Assembly (NCBI RefSeq): GCF_009833095.1
Contig: NZ_QRCB01000007.1
Span: 1-64,000, forward strand
DNA length: 64,000 nt
Direction: 5' to 3'
From: Nitrosomonas sp. JL21
Lineage (GTDB): Bacteria > Pseudomonadota > Gammaproteobacteria > Burkholderiales > Nitrosomonadaceae
The notes below the pieces were generated by a model that did no database searches, was not told where the DNA came from, and saw only the letters and a program-made list of their open reading frames with translations. Both the position numbers and the translations under genes were made by a program. Below, one piece after another: positions 1-10,564 of the stretch (its first letter is position 1; each line of letters starts with the position of its first letter).

Positions 1-329
1 GCTTTATTTTTGGAATCAATAAACACTGACTACTGCTGTGAAAGAAACTTTTTTTGTATTCGAAATTACTCTATGCCATTTACAGCATAAAATAGCAATT
101 GTCATGGAAGCTCAACATAATTAGTAGCTTAATTTACATTCCAGAATCGTTAGCCGTACTAGAGGAATTACAGATCACGTGCACCGTATTTAAGGAGATA
201 CGTTGATAAACAAGTATAGGTCGATCTGCTGCTACTCAGAAAACTAGAAACTAAATCAGATTTTTTGATGGGACTAATGATGGGAAATTATAAGTAATAC
301 AGCCGAGAATTCCGTGAATACTGGATCTG
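1..329. other. Non-coding stretch with no recognised gene
   Basis: AT-rich sequence up to the 3' end of the tRNA gene. I see no ORF with a ribosome binding site and no clear terminator for the minus-strand tRNA. Confidence 0.5.
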
Positions 330-419
330 TGGCGGAGGCGGTGAGATTCGAACTCACGGTAGAGTCACCCCTACGGCAGTTTTCAAGACTGCTGCCTTAA
401 ACCGCTCGGCCACACCTCC
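330..419 (-). tRNA. tRNA-Ser (anticodon UGA)
   Basis: Reading the minus strand gives a 90-nt class II tRNA. The 7-bp acceptor stem pairs GGAGGTG with CGCCTCC. The anticodon loop is CTTGAAA with anticodon TGA, and a long variable arm follows (around TAGGGGTGACTCTA). The T-loop is GTTCGAATC and CCA is encoded at positions 332-330. The long variable arm together with UGA identifies serine for UCA/UCN codons. A -10-like TATGAT lies on the minus strand at 440-435, which would put the transcript start about 9 nt before the mature 5' end; no convincing -35 is visible. Confidence 0.95.
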
Positions 420-523
420 AGCTTCAAGGCTCGAATCATACCTTCTAGTGGGTAATTTGGCTAGGGGTATTGTTTTGTTAAATTATCTATCGGAAGAGTG
501 CACGAGTAGTGAGTCATGCGACG

Positions 524-1927
524 TTATCGCTTTCCATACACATATTGCAGTCCAATGCTGGCGCCATTTGCGTTATATCCTCCTGTACGCTGTCCGCCTC
601 GTTCGGCATCGGTATCAAGATCGGTATGATAAATAGAAGCATTGAGCTGAAGACCCAAGTACGGAGAATAGATTAAGCGCAGTGCTGCATTGCGGAAAGT
701 ATTATGTCTTCCCACAGGTATTACGCTGTCGGTTACTACAGAAAATCGATTAAAATTACGGGTTTCATATGAAAATTCTCCTTCGAATCTTACCTTTTCA
801 GTAATATTCCAATAAGGGACTAAATTTACACCCGTATTGATACCGAAGTTGGCAGTCAGATTATTCATTGAATTAGTGAGTCGCCAACCACTTACGGCGA
901 GTCCCAGTTTTTCGGTAGGTTGCCAATAATAAGTACCGCGTGCATTAAACCCACTGAAATCCCGCTGTTTGAAGCTGGCATTACTGCGATCTACCCATCC
1001 TCCTGTTAACAGAACACGAGATTTTTCTGTTAGGTGCCAATTGATTTTGCCCATGGCTTCTATCTGAGTAAAGTCATTGCTGCCAGAAATGTTAGGATTG
1101 GCAGGATTAATCTCTGAAAGAGGAAGTGAAAAATCACCTAAAATTGCGCGAAAGAATACTCCCACGGTATTTTTATTAGCAGTGATATAATCGATGCCGC
1201 CTTCAAAGCGATTTTCTGTGCGTTCCAGGAAGCGAAATCTGTTAAATCCCGTCAGCGCATTATTTGACTTTGTGTCCAGGCTATAGTGAGTATATTCACC
1301 GTGCAGACTCCAACTCGGATGAAAACGCCATGCGCCATTGAAAAATTGAGTTTGCTCAGTGCGTATTACTTGAGTTCCCGGAATGAATATTAAAGGTAAT
1401 AATGATTGCACATAACTGGCACCCATATTACCTTCAAGGTAATTTCCCAAGACCCAATTCCAATTTCCATTGGTGCTGATCAAATTGGTATTCATGAAGC
1501 TGAATCGCTCGAATTTAGTATACGTATAATTGAAGTCGGCGGTGAATCGTTGCCGGCTGATGGTCTTATCAAATTGGATGCCACCGGTTATACGATTTGT
1601 CAGATCGGCAATTTTACCTTGGCGTATCAGAGCGACGAGCTGGGGATTATCCGGAAAGGCTTCCTCTGGCCTATTAAGAAATAATGTGCGCAATCGCAAA
1701 ATATTATCGTCGGCTGTGAGCGCATAATTAAAGTAGGGTTGGAGCATGGGTTGCACTGGTTTGCTTTGTGCAGCAGCGAAACTAGATATGCCCAACAGTA
1801 TTGGTAACAAAATTCCTGATGCTAAGACATAGCAATGAGGTCGGTATTTTGAAACGAAAATTACGTTATGAATAAAATCGATGCTTATCAATTGTAACAT
1901 CCATGAATTGACATTTGATTTAACCAA
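524..1927 (-). CDS. EpsL-like outer-membrane beta-barrel protein
   Basis: The protein has 467 residues with a hydrophobic signal segment near residues 30-53 ending in FAAAQS. The rest is alternating short aromatic-rich strands typical of an outer-membrane beta-barrel, finishing with a strand ending GLQYVYGKR. The opening PYFNYALTADDNILRL and the block FDKTISRQRFTADFNY resemble the EpsL family (TIGR03014) found with exosortase-type exopolysaccharide systems, where it is a presumed outer-membrane component. No eps or exosortase genes are present nearby, so the gene stands alone here. The long stretch before the signal segment suggests the start may lie further in, but the only other ATG codes for residue 10. 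The family call rests on recalled sequence patterns. Confidence 0.6.
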   Translation of the reverse strand: MVKSNVNSWMLQLISIDFIHNVIFVSKYRPHCYVLASGILLPILLGISSFAAAQSKPVQPMLQPYFNYALTADDNILRLRTLFLNRPEEAFPDNPQLVALIRQGKIADLTNRITGGIQFDKTISRQRFTADFNYTYTKFERFSFMNTNLISTNGNWNWVLGNYLEGNMGASYVQSLLPLIFIPGTQVIRTEQTQFFNGAWRFHPSWSLHGEYTHYSLDTKSNNALTGFNRFRFLERTENRFEGGIDYITANKNTVGVFFRAILGDFSLPLSEINPANPNISGSNDFTQIEAMGKINWHLTEKSRVLLTGGWVDRSNASFKQRDFSGFNARGTYYWQPTEKLGLAVSGWRLTNSMNNLTANFGINTGVNLVPYWNITEKVRFEGEFSYETRNFNRFSVVTDSVIPVGRHNTFRNAALRLIYSPYLGLQLNASIYHTDLDTDAERGGQRTGGYNANGASIGLQYVYGKR

Positions 1928-2135
1928 GAGGACCAGAATTTTTTCAAATCTATCTGGATATTGTTAGTATTTATATTTCGACAGAAACTTCCTTTTTTTT
2001 ATAACATATTCTCATAAAATTTTTTTGAACAATACCTTTCTCGAGGAAAAAGTTTGTATTTAGGAGAAATGCGTAAGTTTTGTCGTATTTTTATTAATCG
2101 AACGGAAAAAATCGGGATAGTTTTTATGAATCCGG

Positions 2136-2141
2136 TATAAT
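2136..2141 (+). promoter_or_regulatory. Candidate -10 element for metK
   Basis: A perfect TATAAT sits about 46 nt before the metK ATG. It lies between two CCGG half-sites (2133-2136 and 2144-2147). No good -35 is found at the expected distance, so this may need an activator or may be chance in AT-rich DNA. Confidence 0.3.
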
Positions 2142-2187
2142 TGCCGGTTTTGCCATAAATTTAATTACTTACTTCTTATATTTTCTT

Positions 2188-3351
2188 ATGAGTGAATATC
2201 TTTTTACGTCGGAATCGGTTTCCGAGGGGCATCCTGATAAAGTTGCTGATCAGATTTCAGATGCTGTTTTAGATGCAATTCTGCGTCAAGACGCCAATGC
2301 GCGGGTAGCTTGTGAAACGTTATGCAGTACTGGTTTGATTGTACTATCAGGAGAGATAACCACGCATGCATCAGTCGATTATAATATCATTGCACGCGAG
2401 ACTGTTAAGAATATTGGCTATACCAGTTCAAATATCGGCTTTGATTCGACGACTTGCGCGGTACTTACAGCATTCAATAAACAATCACCTGATATCGCCC
2501 AAGGCGTTAATCGCTCTAAAGAAGAAGAAATGGAGCAGGGAGCAGGTGATCAGGGTTTAATGTTCGGTTACGCCTGCGATGAGACGCCGCAATTGATGCC
2601 TATGCCTATTTTTTATGCGCATCGCTTGGTCGAGCGTCAAGCCGAATTAAGAAAAAAAGGACGATTAGCCTGGCTTCGCCCTGATGCCAAATCTCAAGTT
2701 TCAGTACGATATCAGGATGGCAAGCCCAGACAGATCGAAACTGTAGTTATCTCCACTCAGCATGACCCGGATATTACACATCAAGCGTTGACTGAAGCAG
2801 TCATCGAAGAGATCATCAAACCCGTGCTGCCTGCTGAATTAATTAGCAAAAGCATTAATTACCTGGTCAATCCAACCGGCCGCTTTGTAGTAGGAGGACC
2901 GATGGGAGATTGCGGTCTGACGGGACGCAAAATTATTGTGGATAGCTATGGCGGGTCTGCGCATCATGGTGGCGGCGCTTTTTCCGGCAAAGATCCTTCT
3001 AAGGTTGATCGTTCCGCCACCTATGCCGGTCGTTATGTAGCAAAGAATATCGTTGCTGCCGGAATTGCTCAGAAATGCGAAGTGCAGGTGGCGTACGCCA
3101 TCGGTGTTGCACGACCTGTTTCACTGATGGTCAATACCTTTGGTACCGGTAAAATTGCCGACGAAAAAATTGTGCAATTAATTGAAAAGCACTTTGATCT
3201 GCGTCCGCGCGGTATTATTCATGCGCTTGATTTGTTGCGTCCAATTTATGCCAAAACTGCGGCGTATGGACATTTCGGACGCGAGCTCCCCGAATTTACC
3301 TGGGAAGCGACCGATAAGGCAGCACAATTACGGGCTGATGCGGGTATCTGA
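2188..3351 (+). CDS. metK: S-adenosylmethionine synthetase
   Basis: The 387-residue protein is full length for MetK, which makes S-adenosylmethionine from methionine and ATP in the cytoplasm. The N-terminus carries [18 protein letters not shown] with the conserved GHPDK ATP-binding motif. Later come [33 protein letters not shown] and [16 protein letters not shown], all signature blocks of the family. It starts the methyl-cycle cluster metK-ahcY-metF: MetK makes the methyl donor and AhcY clears the product of methyl transfer. A SAH riboswitch lies between metK and ahcY, so ahcY is controlled separately from metK even if some transcription reads through. Confidence 0.98.
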   Translation: MSEYLFTSESVSEGHPDKVADQISDAVLDAILRQDANARVACETLCSTGLIVLSGEITTHASVDYNIIARETVKNIGYTSSNIGFDSTTCAVLTAFNKQSPDIAQGVNRSKEEEMEQGAGDQGLMFGYACDETPQLMPMPIFYAHRLVERQAELRKKGRLAWLRPDAKSQVSVRYQDGKPRQIETVVISTQHDPDITHQALTEAVIEEIIKPVLPAELISKSINYLVNPTGRFVVGGPMGDCGLTGRKIIVDSYGGSAHHGGGAFSGKDPSKVDRSATYAGRYVAKNIVAAGIAQKCEVQVAYAIGVARPVSLMVNTFGTGKIADEKIVQLIEKHFDLRPRGIIHALDLLRPIYAKTAAYGHFGRELPEFTWEATDKAAQLRADAGI

Positions 3352-3403
3352 TCTACTGGGATTTAATCGATCAATCGATCCAAATACGTTAACCACCCTT
3401 TCC

Positions 3404-3478
3404 GAGGTGTTGAGGAGCGCTGCAACGGCATTTGTCGTGAGGCTCAACACTGGCGGCTATTGTTCCAACGGCGCTCGT
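3404..3478 (+). promoter_or_regulatory. SAH riboswitch upstream of ahcY
   Basis: The leader shows the conserved core of the S-adenosylhomocysteine riboswitch. GTGTTGAG (3408-3415) pairs exactly with CTCAACAC (3443-3450) to close the first domain. GAGCGC (3415-3420) is complementary to GCGCTC (3471-3476), preceded by the conserved AACG. The central GAGGAGCGCTGCAACGG and AACGGCGCTC blocks match the known consensus. The element ends about 20 nt before the ahcY start and next to its Shine-Dalgarno GAGGAG (3486-3491). It is known in beta- and gammaproteobacteria as an ON switch that raises ahcY expression when SAH accumulates. Layout suggests control of translation, since no intrinsic terminator is visible. 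Confidence 0.9.
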
Positions 3479-3497
3479 TCATACTGAGGAGAAAACT

Positions 3498-4931
3498 ATG
3501 AACGCTGTGCTCACACCGACTGGCGAGTCTTTCGTTGATTATAAGGTTGCCGATATTTCATTGGCAGAATGGGGTCGCAAGGAAATTGCAATCGCTGAAA
3601 CGGAAATGCCGGGTTTGATGGCATTACGTAAAGAGTATGCGCATCAGAAACCGCTAGCAGGAGCTCGTATCGCAGGTTCTCTGCACATGACCATCCAGAC
3701 AGCCGTGCTCATTGAGACATTAGTGGCGTTGGGTGCTGAAGTGCGCTGGGCCTCCTGCAATATTTTTTCCACGCAGGATCATGCGGCGGCAGCCATTGCA
3801 GCCAATAATATTCCAGTGTTTGCGTACAAAGGTGAAACCTTGACGGATTACTGGGATTACGCTCACCGCATCTTTGAGTGGACGGTTGCAGGCCAGTCGA
3901 GCGGTGCCAATATGATTTTGGATGATGGCGGTGATGCGACTCTATTACTCATTCTAGGTGCCAAAGCCGAGAAGGATCCATCGGTGATCGCCCGTCCGAA
4001 TAACGAAGAAGAGACCGCGTTATTTGCTTCGATTGCTGCGAAATTAGCTATTCATCCGGATTGGTACTCGAAAAACCTCGCCAGAATACAAGGCGTCACG
4101 GAAGAGACGACCACCGGGGTTCATCGTTTATATGAAATGCATAAAAATGGCGAGCTTCCATTCCCCGCATTCAACGTCAACGATTCTGTTACCAAATCGA
4201 AGTTCGATAATCTGTATGGTTGTCGTGAATCATTGGTGGATGGCATCAAGCGTGCGACTGATGTAATGATTGCCGGTAAAATCGCCGTTGTCTGCGGTTA
4301 TGGTGATGTCGGTAAAGGTTGTGCGCAATCGTTGCGGGGATTGGGCGCAACGGTGTGGATTACTGAAATTGATCCCATTTGTGCGTTGCAGGCTGCGATG
4401 GAAGGCTATCGGGTGGTAACGATGGATGATGCGTGCCAGCTTGCGGATATTTTTGTCACTGCCACTGGCAACGTGCGCGTAATTACGCATGACCACATGT
4501 TGAACATGAAGGATCAAGCCATTGTGTGCAATATTGGTCATTTTGATTCGGAAATCGATATCGCATCAGTCCAGAAGTACTCTTGGGAAAACATTAAGCC
4601 GCAGGTCGATCATGTCATTTTTCCTACAGGACGTCGAATCATCGTACTTGCACAAGGTAGACTGGTAAATCTCGGATGCGCTACTGGCCATCCCTCGTTT
4701 GTCATGTCAAGTTCGTTTACCAATCAAGTGCTAGCGCAGATGGAGTTATGGCAGAATGGCGCAAACTATCAGAAAAACGTTTATGTATTGCCTAAGCATT
4801 TGGATGAGAAGGTGGCCCGGCTGCATGTGGGGAAACTGGGTGTGAAACTGACCGAATTGACCGATGAGCAAGCGACTTACCTGGGACTCAATAAGAATGG
4901 GCCCTTCAAACCGGAGCTGTATCGATATTAA
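3498..4931 (+). CDS. ahcY: Adenosylhomocysteinase (SAH hydrolase)
   Basis: The 477-residue protein splits S-adenosylhomocysteine into adenosine and homocysteine, relieving product inhibition of methyltransferases. Visible signatures are the N-terminal [21 protein letters not shown], the catalytic-domain [13 protein letters not shown], the NAD-binding Rossmann motif [21 protein letters not shown], and the C-terminal [22 protein letters not shown] ending KPELYRY. The length fits the bacterial form with the extra insertion. The ATG has Shine-Dalgarno GAGGAG 6 nt upstream. It lies directly behind the SAH riboswitch and is therefore expected to respond to its own substrate. Downstream metF continues the methionine cycle. 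Confidence 0.98.
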   Translation: MNAVLTPTGESFVDYKVADISLAEWGRKEIAIAETEMPGLMALRKEYAHQKPLAGARIAGSLHMTIQTAVLIETLVALGAEVRWASCNIFSTQDHAAAAIAANNIPVFAYKGETLTDYWDYAHRIFEWTVAGQSSGANMILDDGGDATLLLILGAKAEKDPSVIARPNNEEETALFASIAAKLAIHPDWYSKNLARIQGVTEETTTGVHRLYEMHKNGELPFPAFNVNDSVTKSKFDNLYGCRESLVDGIKRATDVMIAGKIAVVCGYGDVGKGCAQSLRGLGATVWITEIDPICALQAAMEGYRVVTMDDACQLADIFVTATGNVRVITHDHMLNMKDQAIVCNIGHFDSEIDIASVQKYSWENIKPQVDHVIFPTGRRIIVLAQGRLVNLGCATGHPSFVMSSSFTNQVLAQMELWQNGANYQKNVYVLPKHLDEKVARLHVGKLGVKLTELTDEQATYLGLNKNGPFKPELYRY

Positions 4932-5192
4932 TCTTGGGATAAGCTGGTTAATTCGGCGAACGAGATGAGGCGATAGGCGATAGTAAATGCAGCAATCAAG
5001 ACTTCACATAATAAGTGAAGGAGTGGGTGCCGCAACGTAGCGATTTGCTCGTCAAGTCCATTAATCAGCGTTTTCCTAGGTTATGGAGAACTGTTGGGTT
5101 TCATCTTGATAGTTCTCCTGTTGTCCTCTGTAACGCTATGAGGATTTCTGAAATCTTCATGATGACTGATCATTCTGGAATGATGGATAACA

Positions 5193-6053
5193 ATGGAATC
5201 ACAAAAGAAATTTTCTCCTGCATTCAGCTTTGAACTTTTCCCCCCCCAGACTCCTCAAGGCATAGAAAAATTAAAACTAACCCGTCAACAGTTGGCGCAG
5301 TTTAATCCCAAATTTTTTTCGGTGACGTTTGGTGCTGGTGGGTCAACGCGTGAGCGCACGCTGGAGACTGTTTTGGAAATTCAAGCAGAAGGGCACATCG
5401 TAGCGCCGCACTTGTCTTGTATAGGCTCAACCCAACAAAATATTCTTGAGATTCTGGAAAAATATTACCAGGCAGGTATTCGACACATTGTTGCATTGCG
5501 GGGTGATTTACCCTCGGGCATGGCCCAGGCGGGTGAGTTTCGCTACGCCAGCGAGCTGGTTGCCTTTATTCGGCAAGAATATGGAAATGCTTTTCATATC
5601 GAAGTGGCTGCATACCCTGAATATCATCCCCAAGCACGGTCCGCACAAACGGATTTTGAGAATTTCAAGCATAAAATCGACATGGGCGCCAGTTCTGCAA
5701 TCACCCAGTATTTTTATAATGCCGATGCCTATTTTAATTTTGTCGAATCCTGCGAATCGGCGGGTCTGAATATCCCAATTGTGCCTGGAATCATGCCGAT
5801 CAATAAATTCTCACAACTGGTGAGATTTTCGGATACCTGTGGGGCAGAAATTCCACGCTGGATTCGCAGGAAGCTTGAAGGATATAGCGATGATGCGGCA
5901 TCGATTCAAGCATTCGGATTAGATGTAGTGACCCAGCTTTGTGAGCGTTTGCTGCAAGCCGGTGCGCCAGGATTACATTTTTATACGTTAAATTCAGCGA
6001 ATCTGACTTCAATGATATGGCAGCGCCTCGATCTTAAAAGTAATCCAAATTAA
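5193..6053 (+). CDS. metF: 5,10-methylenetetrahydrofolate reductase
   Basis: The 286-residue protein is full length for bacterial MetF, a flavoenzyme TIM barrel that reduces methylene-THF to methyl-THF, the methyl source for methionine synthesis. The N-terminal FSFELFPPQTPQG carries the family's catalytic Glu. FSVTFGAGGSTRERTLE, HLSCIG, ALRGDLP and FYNADAYFNFVESC are further family blocks, and the C-terminus reads PGLHFYTLNSANLT. The ATG overlaps the words of a weak upstream ribosome site (GGAT). About 260 nt separate it from ahcY; that gap holds an inverted repeat, GGAGAACT (5085-5092) with AGTTCTCC (5111-5118), which may be a terminator or attenuator-like hairpin. Confidence 0.96.
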   Translation: MESQKKFSPAFSFELFPPQTPQGIEKLKLTRQQLAQFNPKFFSVTFGAGGSTRERTLETVLEIQAEGHIVAPHLSCIGSTQQNILEILEKYYQAGIRHIVALRGDLPSGMAQAGEFRYASELVAFIRQEYGNAFHIEVAAYPEYHPQARSAQTDFENFKHKIDMGASSAITQYFYNADAYFNFVESCESAGLNIPIVPGIMPINKFSQLVRFSDTCGAEIPRWIRRKLEGYSDDAASIQAFGLDVVTQLCERLLQAGAPGLHFYTLNSANLTSMIWQRLDLKSNPN

Positions 6054-6210
6054 TTTCACATTCTGGCGCAGCATGAGTGCATTCTGTACAAACCTGTGCT
6101 GGCGTGCATTGCGGATAGTGGAAGTCAGCACGTTCTTTATTCTGATTCTTCTAGCCGGTATATAATGCGCATCATTATTCTGATTGGAACAATATGCATA
6201 GGGTTTGAAA

Positions 6211-6909
6211 ATGAAAGACACTCAAACAGATTCAAATACATCACTGGCAGATGCTTCTAGTTCGTCATTAGCTTCTGCCGACATGTCAACCATGGACGCG
6301 TGTATCGAGCATGCCAAGGAAATCAAAGCCACGCAGCTTGGGCTGATTAAAAGTAAACAGTATGATTTTGCCCCTGAATTCAGGGATATGACTGTTCAGC
6401 TTTATTTGCTGGGGGTTATGTGGAAATTTGCTGAAACTTTGGGAAATGGTCGGGAAGCACGGGAATTGGCATTCACTGCAATGAAAACCATGTTCGAGCA
6501 GGAAGGGCTGCGTCCAAAAAGTGCGGCAAAGCGTGTTGAGTTCCTGCGTAAAATGTCCAAGCTCGAGGATAACCACGATGCGCTGGCCGTCATTGTCGGG
6601 TATCAATCGGTACCGGGCGATAACAGCTTGGCAGAAGTATTCGACCATTATGTGGATGATATGCAGGTCTCGGGGGCGTTCTGGCGGTTGTATGATCGAG
6701 GCAGAAAGATCATGCTCTACGGCGGGTTGCTGGTGGCTTTTGTGGTCATATGGTTCATTACGTTATTCATGCCGGGTAACAGCGTGATTGCTACGCTTGC
6801 GGCGGGATTGATCGCGGCGGCGCTGTATGTGATACCGGTATTTTTGATTGGTATTTTCATGTATCGTTCGAGGATCAAAAAAAGTAAAGCGGGTAATCAG
6901 CCTGAATGA
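6211..6909 (+). CDS. Unknown protein with two C-terminal membrane helices
   Basis: I do not recognise a family. The ATG at 6211 (232 residues) follows a weak GGG-type ribosome site; a TTG six bases earlier is also in frame. Residues 1-25 are a Ser/Thr/Asp-rich tail. Residues 27-150 look helical and soluble, with [16 protein letters not shown] and [22 protein letters not shown]. Two hydrophobic helices follow (about 168-188 and 193-218), separated by a short MPGNSV turn, then a basic end RSRIKKSK. The predicted topology is a cytosolic head and tail with a membrane hairpin. The stop overlaps an upstream in-frame start of folD by 4 bases, so it is probably co-transcribed with folD. Confidence 0.75.
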   Translation: MKDTQTDSNTSLADASSSSLASADMSTMDACIEHAKEIKATQLGLIKSKQYDFAPEFRDMTVQLYLLGVMWKFAETLGNGREARELAFTAMKTMFEQEGLRPKSAAKRVEFLRKMSKLEDNHDALAVIVGYQSVPGDNSLAEVFDHYVDDMQVSGAFWRLYDRGRKIMLYGGLLVAFVVIWFITLFMPGNSVIATLAAGLIAAALYVIPVFLIGIFMYRSRIKKSKAGNQPE

Positions 6910-6983
6910 GGCGATTGCATCGATTCAATGCGGTCGGAACGGAAGTTCGGGATAATTCATCAAAATCGGTTGCTAGCGGAAAA

Positions 6984-7865
6984 ATGAGCGCTCAAATCAT
7001 CGATGGCAGACAAATAGCCGCATCAGTTCGTGCTGAATGGAAATTACGCGCGGAAAAATTGATTCAATCAGGAGGCGTCACGCCAGGTTTGGCCGTCATT
7101 ATTGTGGGCGATAACCCGGCTTCAAGCATTTATGTCCGAAATAAGGTCAAAGCGTGTAGCGAGATCGGTATTTTTTCTGAAGTGCATAGTTTTTCACAGG
7201 ATACGCAACAACAGGACGTGCTGGATTGCATTCATGCACTGAACCAGAATCCACATATCCATGGCATTCTGGTTCAATTGCCTTTGCCTCCCCAGTTCGA
7301 AAATAATCGCGTCATTACTGCCATTGCTGTAGAAAAAGATGTGGATGGTTTCCATCTCTATAACATCGGTGCACTCGTCACTGGCAACGCTCAATTTTTA
7401 CCATGTACGCCATATGGTGTCATAGTGATGTTGGAAAGACATCATATCTCGATTGAAGGACAGCACGCCGTCGTAGTGGGCCGCAGCAATATTGTCGGCA
7501 AGCCGATGGCGCTGATGTTATTGGAACGAGGCGCCACAGTCACTGTCTGTACTTCCAAGACGCGCGATTTATCTCAATTTACCAAGCAAGCAGATATTTT
7601 GGTGGTGGCGACAGGTAAGCCGCGTTTGATTACCGGAGATATGGTAAAAGCGGGAGCAGTGGTGATTGATGTCGGTATCAACCGATTGCCTGACGGAACA
7701 TTGTGCGGTGATGTCGATTATGAATCGGTTAAATCAGTGGCGGACTATCTCACTCCTGTTCCCGGCGGTGTAGGGCCCATGACGATTACCATGCTGCTTT
7801 GTAACACTATTCTGGCTGCGGAACGTGCTCATGCAGGTATCAATTACAAGTACAAGCAAGTTTAA
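6984..7865 (+). CDS. folD: Bifunctional methylenetetrahydrofolate dehydrogenase/cyclohydrolase
   Basis: FolD interconverts methylene-THF, methenyl-THF and formyl-THF. The ATG at 6984 preceded by GCGGA gives 293 residues, close to the usual length of about 285. A longer in-frame version from 6906 would add a tail unlike FolD. Signatures are [19 protein letters not shown], the catalytic Tyr/Lys block [28 protein letters not shown], the Rossmann region [26 protein letters not shown], and the C-terminal [21 protein letters not shown]. It belongs with metF and the methyl cycle, supplying C1 units. aceE follows 21 nt later and may share the transcript. Confidence 0.97.
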   Translation: MSAQIIDGRQIAASVRAEWKLRAEKLIQSGGVTPGLAVIIVGDNPASSIYVRNKVKACSEIGIFSEVHSFSQDTQQQDVLDCIHALNQNPHIHGILVQLPLPPQFENNRVITAIAVEKDVDGFHLYNIGALVTGNAQFLPCTPYGVIVMLERHHISIEGQHAVVVGRSNIVGKPMALMLLERGATVTVCTSKTRDLSQFTKQADILVVATGKPRLITGDMVKAGAVVIDVGINRLPDGTLCGDVDYESVKSVADYLTPVPGGVGPMTITMLLCNTILAAERAHAGINYKYKQV

Positions 7866-7886
7866 TTTCTAACGGATGCGCTTAAA

Positions 7887-10544
7887 ATGGAATTACAACC
7901 TGATATCGATCCCCAAGAAACGCAGGAATGGCTGGATGCGTTAGATTCAGTAATTATGAGTGCCGGCGGAGAACGCGCTCATTTTTTATTGGAGAAATTG
8001 ATCGAAAAAGCGCGACGATCCGGGGCTTATCTTCCCTACAGTGCTACCACAGCCTATATCAACACCATTCCCACCGGTAAGGAAGAACGTTCGCCTGGAA
8101 ATAATGCCATCGAACACCGCATTCGTTCCTATGTGCGTTGGAATGCGATGGCGATGGTATTGCGCGCCAACCGCAATACCAACGTAGGCGGGCATATCGC
8201 CAGCTTTGCGTCAGCCGCGACGTTATATGACATGGGCTACAACCATTTCTGGCATGCACCGAGCGACACTCATGGTGGAGATTTGGTGTATGTGCAGGGC
8301 CATTCGTCACCGGGTGTGTATGCCTATGCCTTTTTATCGAAAGAGTTAAGTCAGGAACAACTGGATAATTTCCGTCAAGAAGCCGGCGGAAATGGCTTGT
8401 CATCGTATCCCCATCCTTGGTTGATGCCTACGTTCTGGCAATTTCCGACAGTGTCAATGGGTCTTGGGCCGCTGATGGCCATTTATCAAGCGCGGTTCAT
8501 GAAATATTTGGGCAGTCGTGGCTTGGTCAATACCAACGGCCGTAAAATCTGGGCATTCATGGGCGATGGAGAAATGGATGAGCCCGAATCGCTGGGTGCA
8601 ATTTCTTTGGCTTCACGGGAGAATCTCGACAATTTGATTTTTGTGGTCAATTGCAATCTTCAGCGTCTGGATGGCCCAGTGCGAGGAAATGGAAAAATCA
8701 TCCAGGAACTCGAGGGTGCATTTCGTGGTGCGGGCTGGAATGTGATCAAGGTGATCTGGGGATCATATTGGGATCCTTTATTAGCCAAGGATACCAAAGG
8801 ATTATTACAGAAGCGCATGATGGAATGCGTGGATGGCGAATATCAGAACTTTAAGGCCAGGGATGGCGCGTATGTGCGTGAGCATTTCTTCGGCAAGTAT
8901 CCGGAGTTATTGGAAATGGTTGCCAATATGTCGGATGACGATATCTGGCGATTGAACCGTGGCGGCCATGATCCTTACAAAGTATATGCCGCCTATGCTG
9001 CTGCGGTGAAACATACCGGCCAGCCTACGGTAATTCTGGCCAAGACTATTAAAGGCTATGGCATGGGCGAAGCCGGTGAAGCACAAAATATCACCCATCA
9101 ACAAAAAAAGATGGGGACGACCTCTTTAAAAGCATTCCGCAATCGCTTTGGTTTGGATATTCCCGATGACAAAATTGATGAAATACCGTATTTGACATTT
9201 GATGAGAATTCTCCAGAGTTCATCTATATGCAAGAACGGCGCAAACCATTGGGTGGTGCATTTCATCGCCGCAAAACCAGTGCCCAGGCACTGAAAACGC
9301 CTCCGCTGGGGGCTTTCGAATCGGTGCTGAAAGCAAGCGGGGAAGGACGGGAATCGTCAACGACCATGGCATTTGTGCGTATTCTGAATATTTTGATAAA
9401 GGATAAACAGATCGGTAAGCATGTCGTTCCGATCGTTGCCGACGAATCGCGTACGTTCGGAATGGAAGGGATGTTCCGGCAATTGGGCATCTGGTCATCG
9501 GTTGGTCAATTGTATACCCCCCAGGATGCCGACCAACTGATGTATTACAAGGAAGATAAGCACGGGCAAATTTTACAGGAAGGCATCAATGAAGCGGGGG
9601 CAATGTCATCATGGATCGCTGCGGCGACAGCATACAGTACGCATGGTATTCAAATGATCCCGTTTTTTATTTTTTATTCCATGTTCGGTTTTCAACGCGT
9701 CGGCGATTTAGCCTGGGCTGCGGGAGATATGCGCTGCCGAGGCTTCTTATTGGGAGGCACGGCTGGACGAACGACATTAAATGGTGAAGGCTTGCAACAT
9801 GAAGATGGGCATAGCCATATCGTTGCATCAACGATTCCCAATTGCGTGTCGTATGACCCAGCTTTCGCATACGAACTGGCAGTCATCATCCAGGATGGAT
9901 TGCGCCGCATGTATCAGGAGCAAGAAGATATTTATTACTATATTACGGTAATGAATGAAAATTACTCCCATCCTGAAATGCCTGCCGGTGTTGAGAAGGA
10001 TATATTGAAGGGGATGTATTTATTCAAGGCAGGTGAGAAGGGAAGTGAAGCGCGGGTTCAATTGCTGGGTGCGGGTACTATCTTGCGCGAAGTGATCGCT
10101 GCGGCTGAGCTCTTGAAAAAAGACTTTGATGTGACTGCCGATATCTGGAGTGTCACCAGTTTTAATGAATTGAGGCGTGAAGCCCTTGCTGTGACACGTT
10201 GGAATCTGCTTCATCCTGATCAACCGGTAAAAACCTCGCATGTGGAGAATTGTTTCAAGGACCGGCAAGGGCCTGTAGTTGCAGCCACAGATTATATGAA
10301 ACTCTATGCCGATCAGATTCGGGAATTTATTCCGGGGAAATATCGAGTGCTGGGAACCGATGGATTTGGCCGTTCAGATACGCGCGAGAGATTGCGCCAT
10401 TTCTTTGAAGTTGATCGGTTTTATATCACCATTGCGGCACTCAAGATTTTGGCGGAAGAAGGTATTATTTCGACTCAACAGGTTGTACAGGCAATTGAAA
10501 AATACGGCATTGATGTAGAAAAACCCAATCCGGCAATAAGCTGA
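7887..10544 (+). CDS. aceE: Pyruvate dehydrogenase E1 component (homodimeric)
   Basis: The 885-residue protein is full length for the single-chain E1 typical of beta- and gammaproteobacteria. It decarboxylates pyruvate with thiamine diphosphate and passes the acetyl group to E2. The ThDP motif runs from GDGEMDEPES to NCNLQRLDGPV. HSSPGVYAYAF and GGHDPYKVYAAYAAA are other E1 blocks. The C-terminal part holds RTTLNGEGLQHEDGHSH and GTDGFGRSDTRERLRHFFEVD. It is followed 20 nt later by aceF. No lpd (E3) gene lies nearby, so the E3 subunit must be encoded elsewhere. Confidence 0.98.
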   Translation: MELQPDIDPQETQEWLDALDSVIMSAGGERAHFLLEKLIEKARRSGAYLPYSATTAYINTIPTGKEERSPGNNAIEHRIRSYVRWNAMAMVLRANRNTNVGGHIASFASAATLYDMGYNHFWHAPSDTHGGDLVYVQGHSSPGVYAYAFLSKELSQEQLDNFRQEAGGNGLSSYPHPWLMPTFWQFPTVSMGLGPLMAIYQARFMKYLGSRGLVNTNGRKIWAFMGDGEMDEPESLGAISLASRENLDNLIFVVNCNLQRLDGPVRGNGKIIQELEGAFRGAGWNVIKVIWGSYWDPLLAKDTKGLLQKRMMECVDGEYQNFKARDGAYVREHFFGKYPELLEMVANMSDDDIWRLNRGGHDPYKVYAAYAAAVKHTGQPTVILAKTIKGYGMGEAGEAQNITHQQKKMGTTSLKAFRNRFGLDIPDDKIDEIPYLTFDENSPEFIYMQERRKPLGGAFHRRKTSAQALKTPPLGAFESVLKASGEGRESSTTMAFVRILNILIKDKQIGKHVVPIVADESRTFGMEGMFRQLGIWSSVGQLYTPQDADQLMYYKEDKHGQILQEGINEAGAMSSWIAAATAYSTHGIQMIPFFIFYSMFGFQRVGDLAWAAGDMRCRGFLLGGTAGRTTLNGEGLQHEDGHSHIVASTIPNCVSYDPAFAYELAVIIQDGLRRMYQEQEDIYYYITVMNENYSHPEMPAGVEKDILKGMYLFKAGEKGSEARVQLLGAGTILREVIAAAELLKKDFDVTADIWSVTSFNELRREALAVTRWNLLHPDQPVKTSHVENCFKDRQGPVVAATDYMKLYADQIREFIPGKYRVLGTDGFGRSDTRERLRHFFEVDRFYITIAALKILAEEGIISTQQVVQAIEKYGIDVEKPNPAIS

Positions 10545-10564
10545 GATCTTTTTGAGGAATAGGT

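Noticed and set aside
5085-5118. Riboswitch or attenuator in front of metF
   Set aside because: Only one inverted repeat (GGAGAACT/AGTTCTCC) with an 18-nt loop is visible; no known SAM, SAH or cobalamin consensus and no proper T tract.
5015-5233. 72-codon ORF before metF
   Set aside because: It overlaps the metF start in another frame, lacks a ribosome site and shows no domain.
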